Of a DNA stretch of 64,000 nucleotides, positions 11,655 to 22,275 are shown one piece after another. The stretch is from contig CAKJVC010000107.1 of assembly GCA_918026815.1 (NCBI GenBank), forward strand, positions 1 to 64,000. Direction: 5' to 3'. The DNA is from Chalara sp. BL73. Taxonomy: Eukaryota; Ascomycota; Leotiomycetes; Helotiales. Below the pieces are notes generated by a model, which saw only the letters and a program-made list of their open reading frames with translations, was not told the origin of the DNA and did not search any database. Numbering within the stretch: the stretch's first letter is position 1; each line of letters starts with the position of its first letter. The position numbers and the translations under genes are program-made.

Positions 11655-11886
11655 ATGGCTGCCGAAACCCTCCAGCTACCCGTTAATTACGGCAATGGAG
11701 CATGTACCATCAAAGGCTGCAGCTGCACAGCCAATGACAATACAGCGGATAGTACAAGTAAGAATCGGAAGTGTAGCTGTGGACATGCTCCCAGTCGTAT
11801 GTCCTTATTTCTTGTTATATGTGTACATAAGAAGTGAATAAATCAGAAGATTTTTGACTGACAACATTGCTATAGAACATTCTTGA
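11655..11886 (+). CDS. small Cys-rich protein, metallothionein-like
   Basis: Two-exon model: 11,655-11,796 and 11,876-11,886, with an intron from GTATGT to TATAG containing a CTGAC branch site 14 bases before the acceptor. The 50-aa product has five Cys, four of them as CxC pairs (GCSCTAND near residue 22 and KCSCGHAP near residue 40), and no aromatic residue after Tyr12, as expected of a copper- or zinc-binding metallothionein; that role is inferred. The upstream ATG at 11,628 is in frame, but the one at 11,655 gives the compact protein. Without splicing the frame would read on to a hydrophobic tail, which is less likely. The gene stands alone between two repeat-rich blocks. Confidence 0.55.
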
Positions 11887-12194
11887 GCAAGTGGTGAATA
11901 GTCGAGTGCGTGTCAGGTGGTTGTTCGGAAAAGAGCATTTGGCGGTCCATGGGGCAAAAGGTGGACAGGCTTCCAGGGCGGGTGGGGCGAACCCCGTGCG
12001 ACCGCGCAACCCACAACGTCGCAAAACATCTATTTATGCAGCTGCAAATTGCGTTATATTTGTATTATTGTTATAAGATCGTATATTTAAACTCGTTAGC
12101 TCAATATTACTTTACTTCAAGCGCGCTAGCGTGGTTTAGATACATTGTAAAGCTGGACCTGGTCCAGCAACCTGAAAAGCGTTTATCTCATAAA

Positions 12195-12325
12195 TCAGAC
12201 CCTCGGAAATACGAGAGGTTTACCCGCACGGGCCATACGGCCTTCTCATTGGCTCAGGAGTTGCCAGGAGTACGAATTAGGAAAGGCGGATCCTTGGCTC
12301 GAGAACATTTTTTCCGAGGGTCTGA
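12195..12325. mobile_element. short inverted-repeat element (15-bp arms)
   Basis: TCAGACCCTCGGAAA at 12,195-12,209 is perfectly inverted at 12,311-12,325, enclosing about 100 bp. This looks like a small MITE, but no target-site duplication is clear. Confidence 0.5.
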
Positions 12326-12925
12326 GAAATTTTCGCAAAAAATTTGCTTTAAAAAATAGCTAAGGAAAATCGATTTCCAGTATTTTCGACTGATACTCAA
12401 TAAATATTAAGATTCAAGCTTACGATCCTGATAATAAGTATACTTTAACTATTTCTATACTTATTCCGACAGTTTATACTGTTTCAAATAGCTAATTTAA
12501 TATAAAAGTATAGAGTTAGCAAACTAAAGGTCAAAAGCTTCGTTAAAGCTAAGAAATTGGCCGGAACGCTATCAATTACAACACAATAATACTATTTTTT
12601 CTACTTAATTACAGCTATTTACTATTCTACTCTTCAATACAAATCGACGTACGTTTTCGGATTCTTAACTAGTTATATAGTTGTTGCGCAAACAAAAGAG
12701 CGTCGAATTACGGTTTCTGTTCAAATCCAGAAGAAGTGCTGTTAAAAAATCGAGATCGAATTTATTAATATCTCTACAACCACAAATCGGATTACTTATT
12801 TAATAGTATTTTAAGTGTTACTTCGGCATTGTAAATTAAATATAATCGATATTATTTACAAATAAAAGTAGTTGTTGAATAATAAAAACAAAAAAAGTAG
12901 GAATAATCAAAAAGCGGGGTGTCGC
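12326..12925. other. start of second AT-rich block, no gene
   Basis: AT-rich DNA begins right after the inverted repeat. Stops occur in all frames and I see no protein similarity. Confidence 0.55.
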
Positions 12926-13260
12926 CGACTCCTGAGCTAATCAGATAGCTAAATGTCACTTCTAACAATTCCGAAATCAACTTCTGTAAGCTCCTGAAAA
13001 CTCTTGAGAACTCTTAAGAACTCCTGAGCTAATCAAATAGCTAGATATCACTTCTAACAATTCCGAAATTAACTTTTGTAAGCTTCTGAGAACTTCTGAA
13101 AACTCTTGAGCTAATCAAATAGCTAAATGTTACTTAAAACAATTCCGAAATCAATTCTTGTAAACTTCTGAGAACTCTTGAGCTAATCAAATAGCTTAGA
13201 TTTTACTTATAACAATTCCGAAATCAACTCTTAATAACTCCTGAGCTAACCAAAATAACT
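12926..13260. repeat. tandem array with CTGAGCTAAT core
   Basis: Five spaced copies of CCTGAGCTAATCAAATAGCT, each followed by CTTCTAACAATTCCGAAATC and short ACTCCTGAGAACTC stretches; spacing is 60-90 bp. The differences are largely transitions. The array abuts the 3' end of the DUF6589-type pseudogene. Confidence 0.75.
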
Positions 13261-13271
13261 AAAATCCAATT

Positions 13272-16054
13272 TCACAACCCCGGAATGCTTTCTATTTTCT
13301 CAAAATCTATTATTGCTGTTGCTTTTTCTATTTCATCTGTTCGCTTATCGAAATTAAAATCTTCAAATATAATTGTTGATTCTAGAAGTTCATAATCTAT
13401 AGATGAATATAACGAAGATATCGAAGCAGTGCTGTAAACTACTTCGTTATTAAACTTTGCTGTTTTTTCAGCAATTCGATCAACTCTAAGTCGAATAATA
13501 TTTTCGGAAAGCTAACAGTTCAAGTTTTTTAGCTGGTTACTTTTGCGTGGTTCCGCTAAATTACTATTATAAACTTTTCGAGCAAGCGTAAATATGTCGT
13601 TTTGTATTAAAGCTATAGTGTAGCTATTCGGCGTATTCTCTTTACACTAAGCTTCTAAACTTGAACGATATTGTCGAATTATAATGTTTGTAAAACAAAC
13701 TCGGCCAAATATAATATTAGCGTCGTGTATAGAGTTTTTGTAGCATTTCATTTCGATTTTTGCACTTTTATTTAAATGCTTTAATCCTAAATCGATAAGC
13801 TTGTATGTAGTTGGTTTTTCAGGCTAGTTAACTAATCCAGAAGCTAAAATAAAACGCTGAAGTTCATCAGTGCTTACTTTCGGACTTAGTAGCTACCGGT
13901 AATATAGCATTTCCTGACCGTAATTCTATTAAGAAGCATCTAAAAAATAAACAATAAGTAAATCAACTACATAGCGAAAAACTCTAATATCGCCAGCTTT
14001 TACAGCGTAACGAACAGTTAAGTATAATCCGACTTTTTGCAACATTCTATACATAGTTGTAAATGTAGGATCGGTATAGTTATTGCTTTTTTACGCGTTT
14101 CTAGTAAAAGCTGTTGTTTTAATATTTTCTACTAAATCCAGTATTTGTTGTAAAGTTAAAGTTCTAAGGATTTTGTTCCAGTTTTTTGGTCGATTTATTG
14201 TATCGACAGTCAAATCAGTATCAGCTAAATAACCTTGTTTCCGCAATACTGCATATAGCAAAGCTATAATCCGAGCATTAAAGCTTTAAGCTACAACTGA
14301 AAAATAAACATAGTACTTAATGCTGTCTTTAAATCCTTTAGAAACACTTAAAGTATTTATATCTTTTGTTAAAAAATAAAAAGATTCTTAACGTGCTTTG
14401 CTATTTATCGGTCCTCAGTAAATACGAACGATCGTACACAAAAAGTTTATTTGAATATAGAACTATGCAAGTACAGGCAACAGCTAGTTTTGTCGATCGT
14501 AAATTCTTTCAGCTGCTTTTTGTTTTTTTTTTGTACTACGAAATCGAACAGCACTCAGCTGATTCCTATAAAGTAATTGTAGCTTATAAGTAAAGTTATC
14601 TGTATTACTCGGATTTTTAGCTTTAAGACCAAGTTAGTCTAAATATATACTATTATAAACTTCATAAGTCTTTTAAATAGTACTTTCGTCAGCATTAATC
14701 GACGCTAACTGCTAGTATTAAGTTTTGTTCAACTGAACTTTGTTTATTACAAGAAAAGTAACAAACAACTCTGAATTTGCGAAAGCTTTGTTTACTTTTT
14801 TAAAATAAACCGATTTAATAGCTTTAAAAATCAAATACCGCAAAACGTTAAAGTCGAATTCTTCGTTTTGACCGGATAACCCAGAAAAAGCGTAAATATC
14901 GTAAATATCCAGTTTAACCGATAAGTTATGTATCGATTACAAAAGTCCAAATACCGGTAAATCGTAACATACTACAATTGCAGCAACAGTTAAAGCTTCC
15001 ATTTGAGCTTTGTGACCAAAACGTTTATCGCGGACAGTATTTTTAAAATTAATATTGTTATATACAATTACAGTCTAAGAATTGCGAGTCAGCGTTTTGA
15101 TTTGTTTCTATTAATTTGTAGTTAGCACAACTACTTTGTATTGTAATAAATTGTAAAGTTTACCCGGGCATTAGCTGCAAGTTCACCAAAAAGATTATTT
15201 CTATAATAATAACTATAACAAACGCCTAGTCCAAATAATACTTAAACTACTCGACGTTTTACACTAGACCCAAGCAAATAAAAGTCTAGCACAAAAAGCA
15301 AAAAGTTCGAATTGTGCTTTGCTTTTGACATACATATTATAAATGTAGTTATAACAATTCGATTAAGAAACTTGTTGCTTTGTTTTTGTAGCGTTGACTA
15401 GCTAGTTTAGAAATTGCGAAGATTAAACATAATATTGCTAATTAATTTATAATAAATTAAAACTATTTTAAAAATATCAAAAGCGGCTTGTTCGAACTCG
15501 ATAGATTCCGGATTATTAGTATAAGTATATTTGCCAAAAAAATAAAAAGACGCTACAAAAACGACTAATTCTTTATTGATAGTCGATACAACGTTATCGA
15601 CCGTATACGAACTTAGCACATTACTGCTTTAAAAAGCAGCAACTAAAATAGCTTGACGCTTTTTAGCTGTGCTATATTGTCGGGATTGGATTACTACTTC
15701 GAGACATCGTGTGCTTTTTTCTTGAACTCACGTTTCGATCATTTTTTCGAATAACCAATTTGCGTCAGTTAAAAATGTTACAAACGCTTTTAGTTTATTT
15801 TTGCGTCTTTTGTAAATAATAGAGTCTTAGTTAGAAGTCGATGCAAACGAAAAGTCGACTAAAGTAAGTTCTGCGGATCTGCAAGTAGAACTAGAATAAC
15901 CTAAAGCTTTTAAAACAGATGTTAAAAAAAAAAAAGATATAATACTAGAATCGTATAGTAAAGTATTTAAAAACTTTACATTTTGAGTTGAATCAATAAA
16001 AAGCAGTAGTAATAAACTCGATTTATTCGAAAAAAGCATATTAAAAGCGACCAA
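13272..16054 (-). pseudogene. DUF6589-type protein gene, RIP-degraded
   Basis: Minus-strand remnants read in order. A block near 15,060-14,880 contains VIVYNNINFKNTVRDKRFG and AAIVVCYDLP. Another near 13,990-13,560 contains DIRVFRYVVDLLIVYFLDAS, NYGQEMLYYR, ELQRFILASGLVN and KNSIHDANIIF. The last 70 codons are open and end in IESIPGL-stop at 13,272. The order and spacing match what I know of fungal DUF6589 proteins, which often occur as dispersed repeats and are suspected to belong to transposons. TAG/TAA stops at conserved Trp and Gln positions show RIP. The start is approximate. Confidence 0.65.
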
Positions 16055-16059
16055 CTGGA

Positions 16060-16260
16060 ACCGAGTATTTAATTAGCTCAAAAGTTCGCAAAAGTTTAAA
16101 AAAGTTCTCAGGGAATTGCAAAAGTTAGTCAAGTGCAATAGTTAGTATAACTTTTTTTGCTCAAACTAATAAAGTAGAAAATCTCGCTTAGTTCTTTTAT
16201 TTAATTAGCTCAGGAATTTGCAAAAAATTGCAAAAGTTTGGATTACTTGATATAATTAAA
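16060..16260. repeat. ATTAGCTC repeats flanking the DUF6589 pseudogene
   Basis: TTTAATTAGCTCA occurs at 16,069 and again at 16,199 with AGGAATTTGCAAAA following. This is the inverted form of the CTGAGCTAAT motif on the other side of the pseudogene. Confidence 0.55.
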
Positions 16261-16747
16261 AAGCAAATATAAATTTCTATCTATTTAAATACAAATTATG
16301 TCAAGTTCATGTACATTTCTAACGCTTTAAACAAAATATTTTGCTTGCTTTCCGCTCGGAATCAATTTTTTTCTAAGTCAAAACCGCTAACAACTTGGAA
16401 AGCAAATAAAAGTTGTATTGCCCGGACTAAAAAATGTGATTTGTATATAGCTATTTCAAAATTCGATAACAACGTTTTTAACTATCCAGCTTTCGGTGTT
16501 CAAATTCTTTTAGCAAACAGTTTCGGAAACCAGTAAAGTAGAAACTTTCAGATAAAACTCCACTTTAACCTAAAACGGACTAGTAAACTTTCTTTTATTG
16601 GCTAATTAAACTTCTGTAAACTCCTGAAAACTTTTGAGCCAATAAAAATTCTGAATTTAAGTAGGTTTATACTTAAATAAGCTTAAGCGTTACGATTGTT
16701 ACTACAAATTTCAAAATGTATTAATCTCGAGAATTAAATGTATTTAC

Positions 16748-17062
16748 GCCATGCAAGCTAACACTTGCAGTTGAGCTTATTAAGAACACTTAGGCCCGTT
16801 CGGTCTACAACTTACTAAGTTTTCCTGAAGTCTATCAGAAGCTTTCCCTACGAAGTATTAACAAGCAGAAAGCCAACCAAAACCTAAACACCAGCAACCT
16901 GCCAACTCCAGAACAAAGGAAAACATAAGTGCCATGCAAGCTAATACTTGCGATTGGGCCTATTAAGGACACTTAAGCCCGTTCGGTCTACGACCTACTA
17001 AGTCCTCCTGAAACTTATTAAAAGCTTTCTCCACAAAGCATCAACAAGCAAAGAACGAACTA
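16748..17062. repeat. direct repeat, about 130 bp, two copies 183 bp apart
   Basis: GCCATGCAAGCTAAYACTTG starts copies at 16,748 and 16,931; both continue through CCCGTTCGGTCTAC to AACAAGCA. The differences are nearly all C/T or G/A, consistent with RIP acting on duplicated DNA. The source sequence is not recognised. Confidence 0.7.
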
Positions 17063-18520
17063 CTTTCCTTTTTTCTCCTTTTCCACTACACCCCAACTAT
17101 GCAGCGATGCTACTGCCGCTAGCACCCGGCGAAGGCGAACGGAGCAACAAAAGTCGCGGAAAACCAGAAAGCGAAAGTAGTCCGCGCGGATCCTGGCTCG
17201 ACTTACGCGTCGAAAAACTGCAACCGCTAGCGCGGCCAGCTACTCGACAGCGAACACAAATACTCTCGGGACGAGACACTTGCTGTTTACTTTTTGCAGA
17301 GTAGACTTAACATTCCTGATTCAACTGCCGACAAGCAGTGCACCGCGCATTTCCTACTAACATTTTTTCCAACTCCGTCTTTATAATTCGGCCAATATAA
17401 CCGAAGTCGTTCTTTTTTAGCCCGAAAGCTTTTATTTGCTCGGTAGTCTACAACTACTACTTGCCAGTAATAACTGGCGTATATAAAGCGGCCGACTTGC
17501 CGCTGGATTGCTAACTTTAAAAAGTCGTAGCTAATCGGCCACCTAAAAAGCGTCGAACTCCGCCTGAGACATAGCAAAGTTCTCCGCTTTACTAAAAGCA
17601 AGGACAAAAGCGGTAGCAGCGGCAGCGGCGAAAAAAAAAAGAACGAGTCTGAATTTAGTTAGTAATGCTTATTAATAAATATTAACTAATAATATATATT
17701 TACTTCTTTTCCTTTTTGTTCGAAGCCGGACTAAAAAAAAAAAACCCTTTTTTATCATTATCGTCGTCGTCGTTGTTGTCGTCCCGAGAAACGGGAAAAA
17801 AAGCTAGTAGTGGCGGTAGCGGTAGCGGTAATAGTAATAGTAGTAATAGTAGTAGTGCTGCAGCGCGAACGGCAGCGCGAACAGCAGCACGGCAACGGCG
17901 AAGAAAAGCAGCGCGAGCGGCGGCAGCAGCACGAACAAAGCTATTTCCGATTAGTTACTACTAATACTTATACTAATACTACTACAAATCTATAAATTGA
18001 AAAATACATACAGGAAGTTGCGCTGAAAGCGCTTCCGGCGTAAAGCTCTATCGAAGAAAATAGTAATTAAGCCGAAGCCCGAGAAATTTAGTAAATAAAC
18101 TATAGCCTATTAAGCTCGCAAAACAAGCTAAACCATTCTGATAAGTTTATATGTAGTAGTTGTAGTTGTAGTAGTTGTTAAAGTTCAAAAGTTATTAAAA
18201 GTTAGCAGAAATTAAGCTTTTTATATTTTAAACAGTTGTTTACTGTAGTTGCTTTACTATTGTAAGTCGAATAGTACTTTATATACATAACAAAGATTTA
18301 CAATAGTAACAATCGAGTATAAACAAGTTGATTTTATATTTTACCGGCTTTTTTGTATACAGAAAACAAACAGTATTCAACGATTTATGCCAGTTTAATA
18401 AGTATTGCTTACATACAACAACTATTATTGTTGTTATTGCAAAGCAAACTTAATACAATAGCAAGCAATAGTATAATACTTACTATTAGAATAATACTAA
18501 CTTCTAATAATTTATTTTTA
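17063..18520. other. mixed-composition strip with low-complexity trinucleotide repeats
   Basis: 17,100-17,610 is less AT-rich and has a 65-codon plus-strand frame and a 106-codon minus-strand frame (17,287-17,607), neither recognised. 17,815-17,940 is low complexity (GGTAGC, AATAGT and CAGCGCGAA runs). The remainder is AT-rich without genes. Confidence 0.5.
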
Positions 18521-18665
18521 TTAGCTCAGGAGTTTACAAAACTTAGTAGCTTTACTAAAACTTAGCAACCGAAGCGAGCTTCAGCAATCGAGGCTCATTT
18601 TACACAGAGTTAATTAGCTTAGAAGTTTACAAGACTTGGTAGCTTTACTAAAACTTAGCAACAGT
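18521..18665. repeat. direct repeat TTAGCTCAGGAGTTTAC
   Basis: Two copies, at 18,521 and 18,614, of a 48-bp unit that runs from TTAGCTCAGGAGTTTAC to TTTACTAAAACTTAGCAAC. It shares the TTAGCTCAGG core with the arrays around the DUF6589 pseudogene. Confidence 0.7.
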
Positions 18666-18927
18666 ACTTCAATAATAATGAAATTCTTTACTGCTACAAC
18701 AAAAACAACTTTGCAAACTCCTGTAAACTTCTGAACCAATAAAAAAGCTGTTTTGCTTGTACACAGTTTACATATAGTTATGTTAGCTTTTTAAAGTCAA
18801 CACTTTAGTACAGCCACTTTTCGACGTAGAAGAAAAAATTAATCCTAAACTATTACTGTTAATAGTAAACAAAACTTTTTTTCGTTTTCGAAGAATTATT
18901 GCTTAACTAGTAATTTCGGCATTTAAT

Positions 18928-19022
18928 TAAGTATCCGACACTAAGTCTAACTAAGTATTCGGCACTAAGTCTAATTAAGTATCCGGTACTAAGTCTAACT
19001 AAGTTTCCGGCACTAAGTCTAC
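18928..19022. repeat. 24-bp tandem repeat, four copies
   Basis: Four tandem copies of AAGTATCCGGCACTAAGTCT with TAACT or TAATT spacers and transition differences. Confidence 0.8.
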
Positions 19023-19223
19023 TTGTAGCATATTAAATACTGCCGGTCTCGAGAAGCTTAAAAAAGCAGCAGCTATACTTGCGTCTATAAACGCTGTTCG
19101 AGCTTTAATATTTTTCAGCCGTTAAATATGTTTTTGCAGATCAGTGTTTAAGTTTAGTGGTTCTGCTAGCACTTAAGCTACAAAAAATGCTTTAAAAAAA
19201 GAAAGAAATACTAAATGCTAAAC

Positions 19224-20885
19224 TTATAAGCAAGTAGAACTTGAAAACAGCAAATCTGTAGCTTTTTGTTGTTCAAATAACCGTTGTAACTCTTTTTTCG
19301 CAACTGCTATTGCTAGAGTGTTATCGCTTTTTCGTAATTCCGCGCGAATTAAAAGTAAATTTTCTTTTTTTACCGATAATTGTGTTTTTTGATTAACAGC
19401 TTTTTGCTTCTTAAAAACTGCAATAGTTCTTGATTCCGCTTTTTTGCAATTTACTACTTTAGCTATTTGTTGCAACTGAAATATTAAATCAAAGCTTTGA
19501 CTTGTTCAATGTTTTTACAGTAAAACTAATAAAGTTTTTACAGCTAAGCTTTCGACAGTTATAAATGCTTAATATACCGAACTAATGTTGTTGTTAAATA
19601 AATAAGCTAACTGCTATATACAACTTTGATCTATAAAAGCAGAAAAAAGCATTGGAAAACGCTTTCTTAAACATGTAAATAATAGTTCCGTCTGTAGTTT
19701 AGCTTACTTTTTTAAAGTTTCAGCTGCTTATCGACTATTAGAATTAGCTATAAAGCAAGTAATCGGAAAATCCGGTTTTAGTGCGAAAACAAAAATTGGA
19801 AATAACGAAAGATTACAACCGTTGCAACAAGTTTTTTTAAAAGCCGGAATCGTTTAAAAATCTTAAAATAATTTGTTGTTTCTTAAAAATGCTAAAAATC
19901 CAGCACGCTTGCAATCTCTATTAATAATAGACTTCCAGTTTAAATCAAGCTTTGCGCGTTTCAGCCGTTGGGTTTTAGTTTAGTATTTCTTTTTAGTAAC
20001 AGGACAAATACGTGAACTGCTAACGCAAATAAGCTCAAACACTGAAATCAAGCTTTTCGTTTTACTAAAATCTTTATTACTGCTATCTTTCGGGTTGTCG
20101 TTAAAAGCTTTTACAGCTCGATTAGACGAAAAACAATTTTTCCTAGGCTTTTTTTTGCTAGAAAGTTGTTTAGTAATAAAAATAGGAGCTTCGTTCGGCC
20201 GTTTTGCTTTTTCTAAATCAAAACACTAACTAAGCAAAAAGATATACGCTATACTAGTTAATTTTGAGCTACGACTTTCGCGACTAATACGCTGCTATAT
20301 CTTTTTAATAGCATTTCTTATAAAGAACTTTCAAGTAACAATTCTAGCAATATTTTTTATATTGACACTTATTTCTAAAGCAGTTGTTGCTACTATTATT
20401 CGAATAGTTAAATCGGGTTTTTTAAATTCTTTAAATCGAGCTTTCCGGTTATACAAAGATATTTGAGACGTATAACATTAGATAATATTAGTAACACAGT
20501 ATTGTTTTTCTTCGTTTACTGTATAACGTTAAGCTTTCAAGTCGCTGCTAGTAAAACTTTGTAGCTTAAATACGTCGTTTCGCAAAGCATTTGCAAAATA
20601 TGCTTGCAATTCGTACACTTTTTTTCGACTGTCAATAAAAACAATCGTTTTTGGGATTAAGTGTAAAGAACGTTGCTTATTTTGAAATGCATCGCCGAGT
20701 AAAAAATACAACGTTTCGTAGGATTTTAGCTTTTTTGCTGTAATCGGACATATGCACAAACTAACATCTGGCCGATCGATTAAAGTTCTTATAACAAGAA
20801 TTTGGAATTTATGTCGACTAACAACTCGAAACCCGGCTTTATTTAAAACTATCTGCTTTATTTCGTAGCTTACTGTACCGAAACA
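19224..20885 (-). pseudogene. second helicase pseudogene (RecQ/helicase-C type), RIP-degraded
   Basis: Coding remnants read 20,885 to 19,224 on the minus strand. They include RTLIDRPDVSLCICPI, then KTIVFIDSRKKVYELQAYF (helicase C-terminal motif IV), IRIIVATTALEISVNI (motif V) and QQRISRESRSS in place of the QR.GRAGR motif VI. The motifs and a Lys-rich, probably coiled C-terminal tail are preserved in order but broken by stops. It differs from the telomere-linked helicase at 3,290-7,560. Its 5' helicase half is missing: similarity stops where the composition changes at 20,890-20,911, suggesting truncation by an insertion. Confidence 0.65.
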
Positions 20886-20910
20886 GTCGAACTAAATAAC
20901 ATCGCGAAGT

Positions 20911-21449
20911 AAATGTCACGAACCGAATCCTGGGACCTGCTGAGGCCCCAGGAGAGAAGCCCCAGGACGCTTTGGCGTCCCAGGACCAATGGGGATTCTA
21001 GGGATATGGGTCCCAGAATCAGCCAGTGTCCTAGGACTTTAAGTAGGTAATAAACCAGACGGCAAGTTCGCATCCGGAAACCGCGACCCCCCGCATCAGG
21101 CAAGGCGCGTGCACGGGCCCGCCGCCGTTTTCGCGGGATATAAGAACCACCGCTCCTTCCATCTCGCGCTGCTTGCTCTCCTTCCTTCTCTTCCAACAAC
21201 CCCGACCACGCCTGGTTGGCCATAACGTGTGGCTCATGCGTCTGTTTCATGCCTGTGCGCCAACCCTCATTTCGGCCCTTCTGTCCTGCCCAGGCTCCAA
21301 TCATGCTGCGGTTGAGGTTATGGATGGAGCAGGATCTCTGCAAATCTCGATGGTGCAGGCTTTCTGTATTGCGGATTCCGCATAGCATTGGTTATAATAC
21401 GAGCTGAGCAGACTCTAGGCGCTCTGGGACTGACTCGTTATTGCAACAT
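20911..21449. mobile_element. LTR-like segment, possible solo LTR
   Basis: The segment starts TGTCACGAACCGAATCCTGG exactly at the composition change and could end at TTATTGCAACA (21,449), giving TG...CA ends and about 540 bp. It holds an internal GGGATATAAGAACC TATA-like site at 21,135 followed by a pyrimidine-rich stretch, as in fungal gypsy LTRs. No second LTR, pol gene or target-site duplication was found, so this is inferred. Confidence 0.35.
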
Positions 21450-22275
21450 GCGAGAATCTGGTTCCAGAAACCCTCGGATGTGTGAGCTACCGTGGGCTTG
21501 GCCTGCCTCCATTGCAGACTCTGCCAGTAGCAGAAATCCCTCAGGATGGCATGCCCTGGCATCTGCTAGCTGCGCCCTCGGTGAGTACGTGGTGGCAGCT
21601 GCCTGGCGAGCTTTCCCTCTGCGACGTTGCATCTACATTTGATCGGCATGGATATGAGCTGATTTGAGACGGCAGGATCATGCGAGGCTTCATGTGCACA
21701 CCGGTTATAACCGTGCAAGCTGTGTGCATAAATGCCAATATGCCAGCGACAAGGAATACCTGGCACCAACAAACCTGCCGGAAGCCTTTCCAAGGGCGGC
21801 TATAGCAATATGCATCGTTATACGACCTTGTTTTTTGCCCGATCGTCACAGCTCCTCCGCTCAGCCTCACGGCCTTACCACCAGATTAAAAGGAGAGCGT
21901 GTGATCAGCCGACTTGTCGTGCATAAAATAGTGGAGGTAATGAGGCATTGTGGGGCATATTTTAGGACCGGTTCAAGATTGAGCTGTTTCAGGGCAGGGC
22001 AGGGCAGGGCTTCTCAGCTGAGATGGGAGGTGAGACTTTCTGCGAGACGAGCAGCATCAATAGGGAGGCAATATTGGCGGTACAGGAAACAGCTGGCGCG
22101 GCATGGCGGAGTGTAGCGGTCAAAGCGAATTCTAGCTGTGTAAGGGTGGGTGAGCAGGCTACATAAACCCATTGATTTCCAATTATTTGCTTTCTTTGGG
22201 ACAGTCCAACTTTCAGCTAGCAATCGCAAGCAAATAATCTCTTGAATAATCTCCAATCATTTCTACAAGCTTAGG
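21450..22275. other. upstream region of the Myb-like gene, no gene model
   Basis: Short frames occur on both strands. One plus-strand frame ending at 21,667 reads ...STWWQLPGELSLCDVASTF, which looks protein-like but has no start or family. 22,150-22,275 carries ACATAAAC and a pyrimidine-rich leader, likely the promoter of the next gene. Confidence 0.4.

Noticed and set aside
14366..14593. 75-codon plus-strand frame in the AT-rich block
   Set aside because: It overlaps the DUF6589-type remnant on the other strand, which has recognisable conserved blocks.
17716..17964. Ser/Gly/Ala/Arg-rich 82-codon frame
   Set aside because: It is translation of trinucleotide low-complexity DNA and has no other coding signal.
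20870..21388. A 172-codon minus-strand frame across the LTR-like segment
   Set aside because: It is Arg-rich with no conserved motif, spans the composition break, and therefore cannot be an old single gene.
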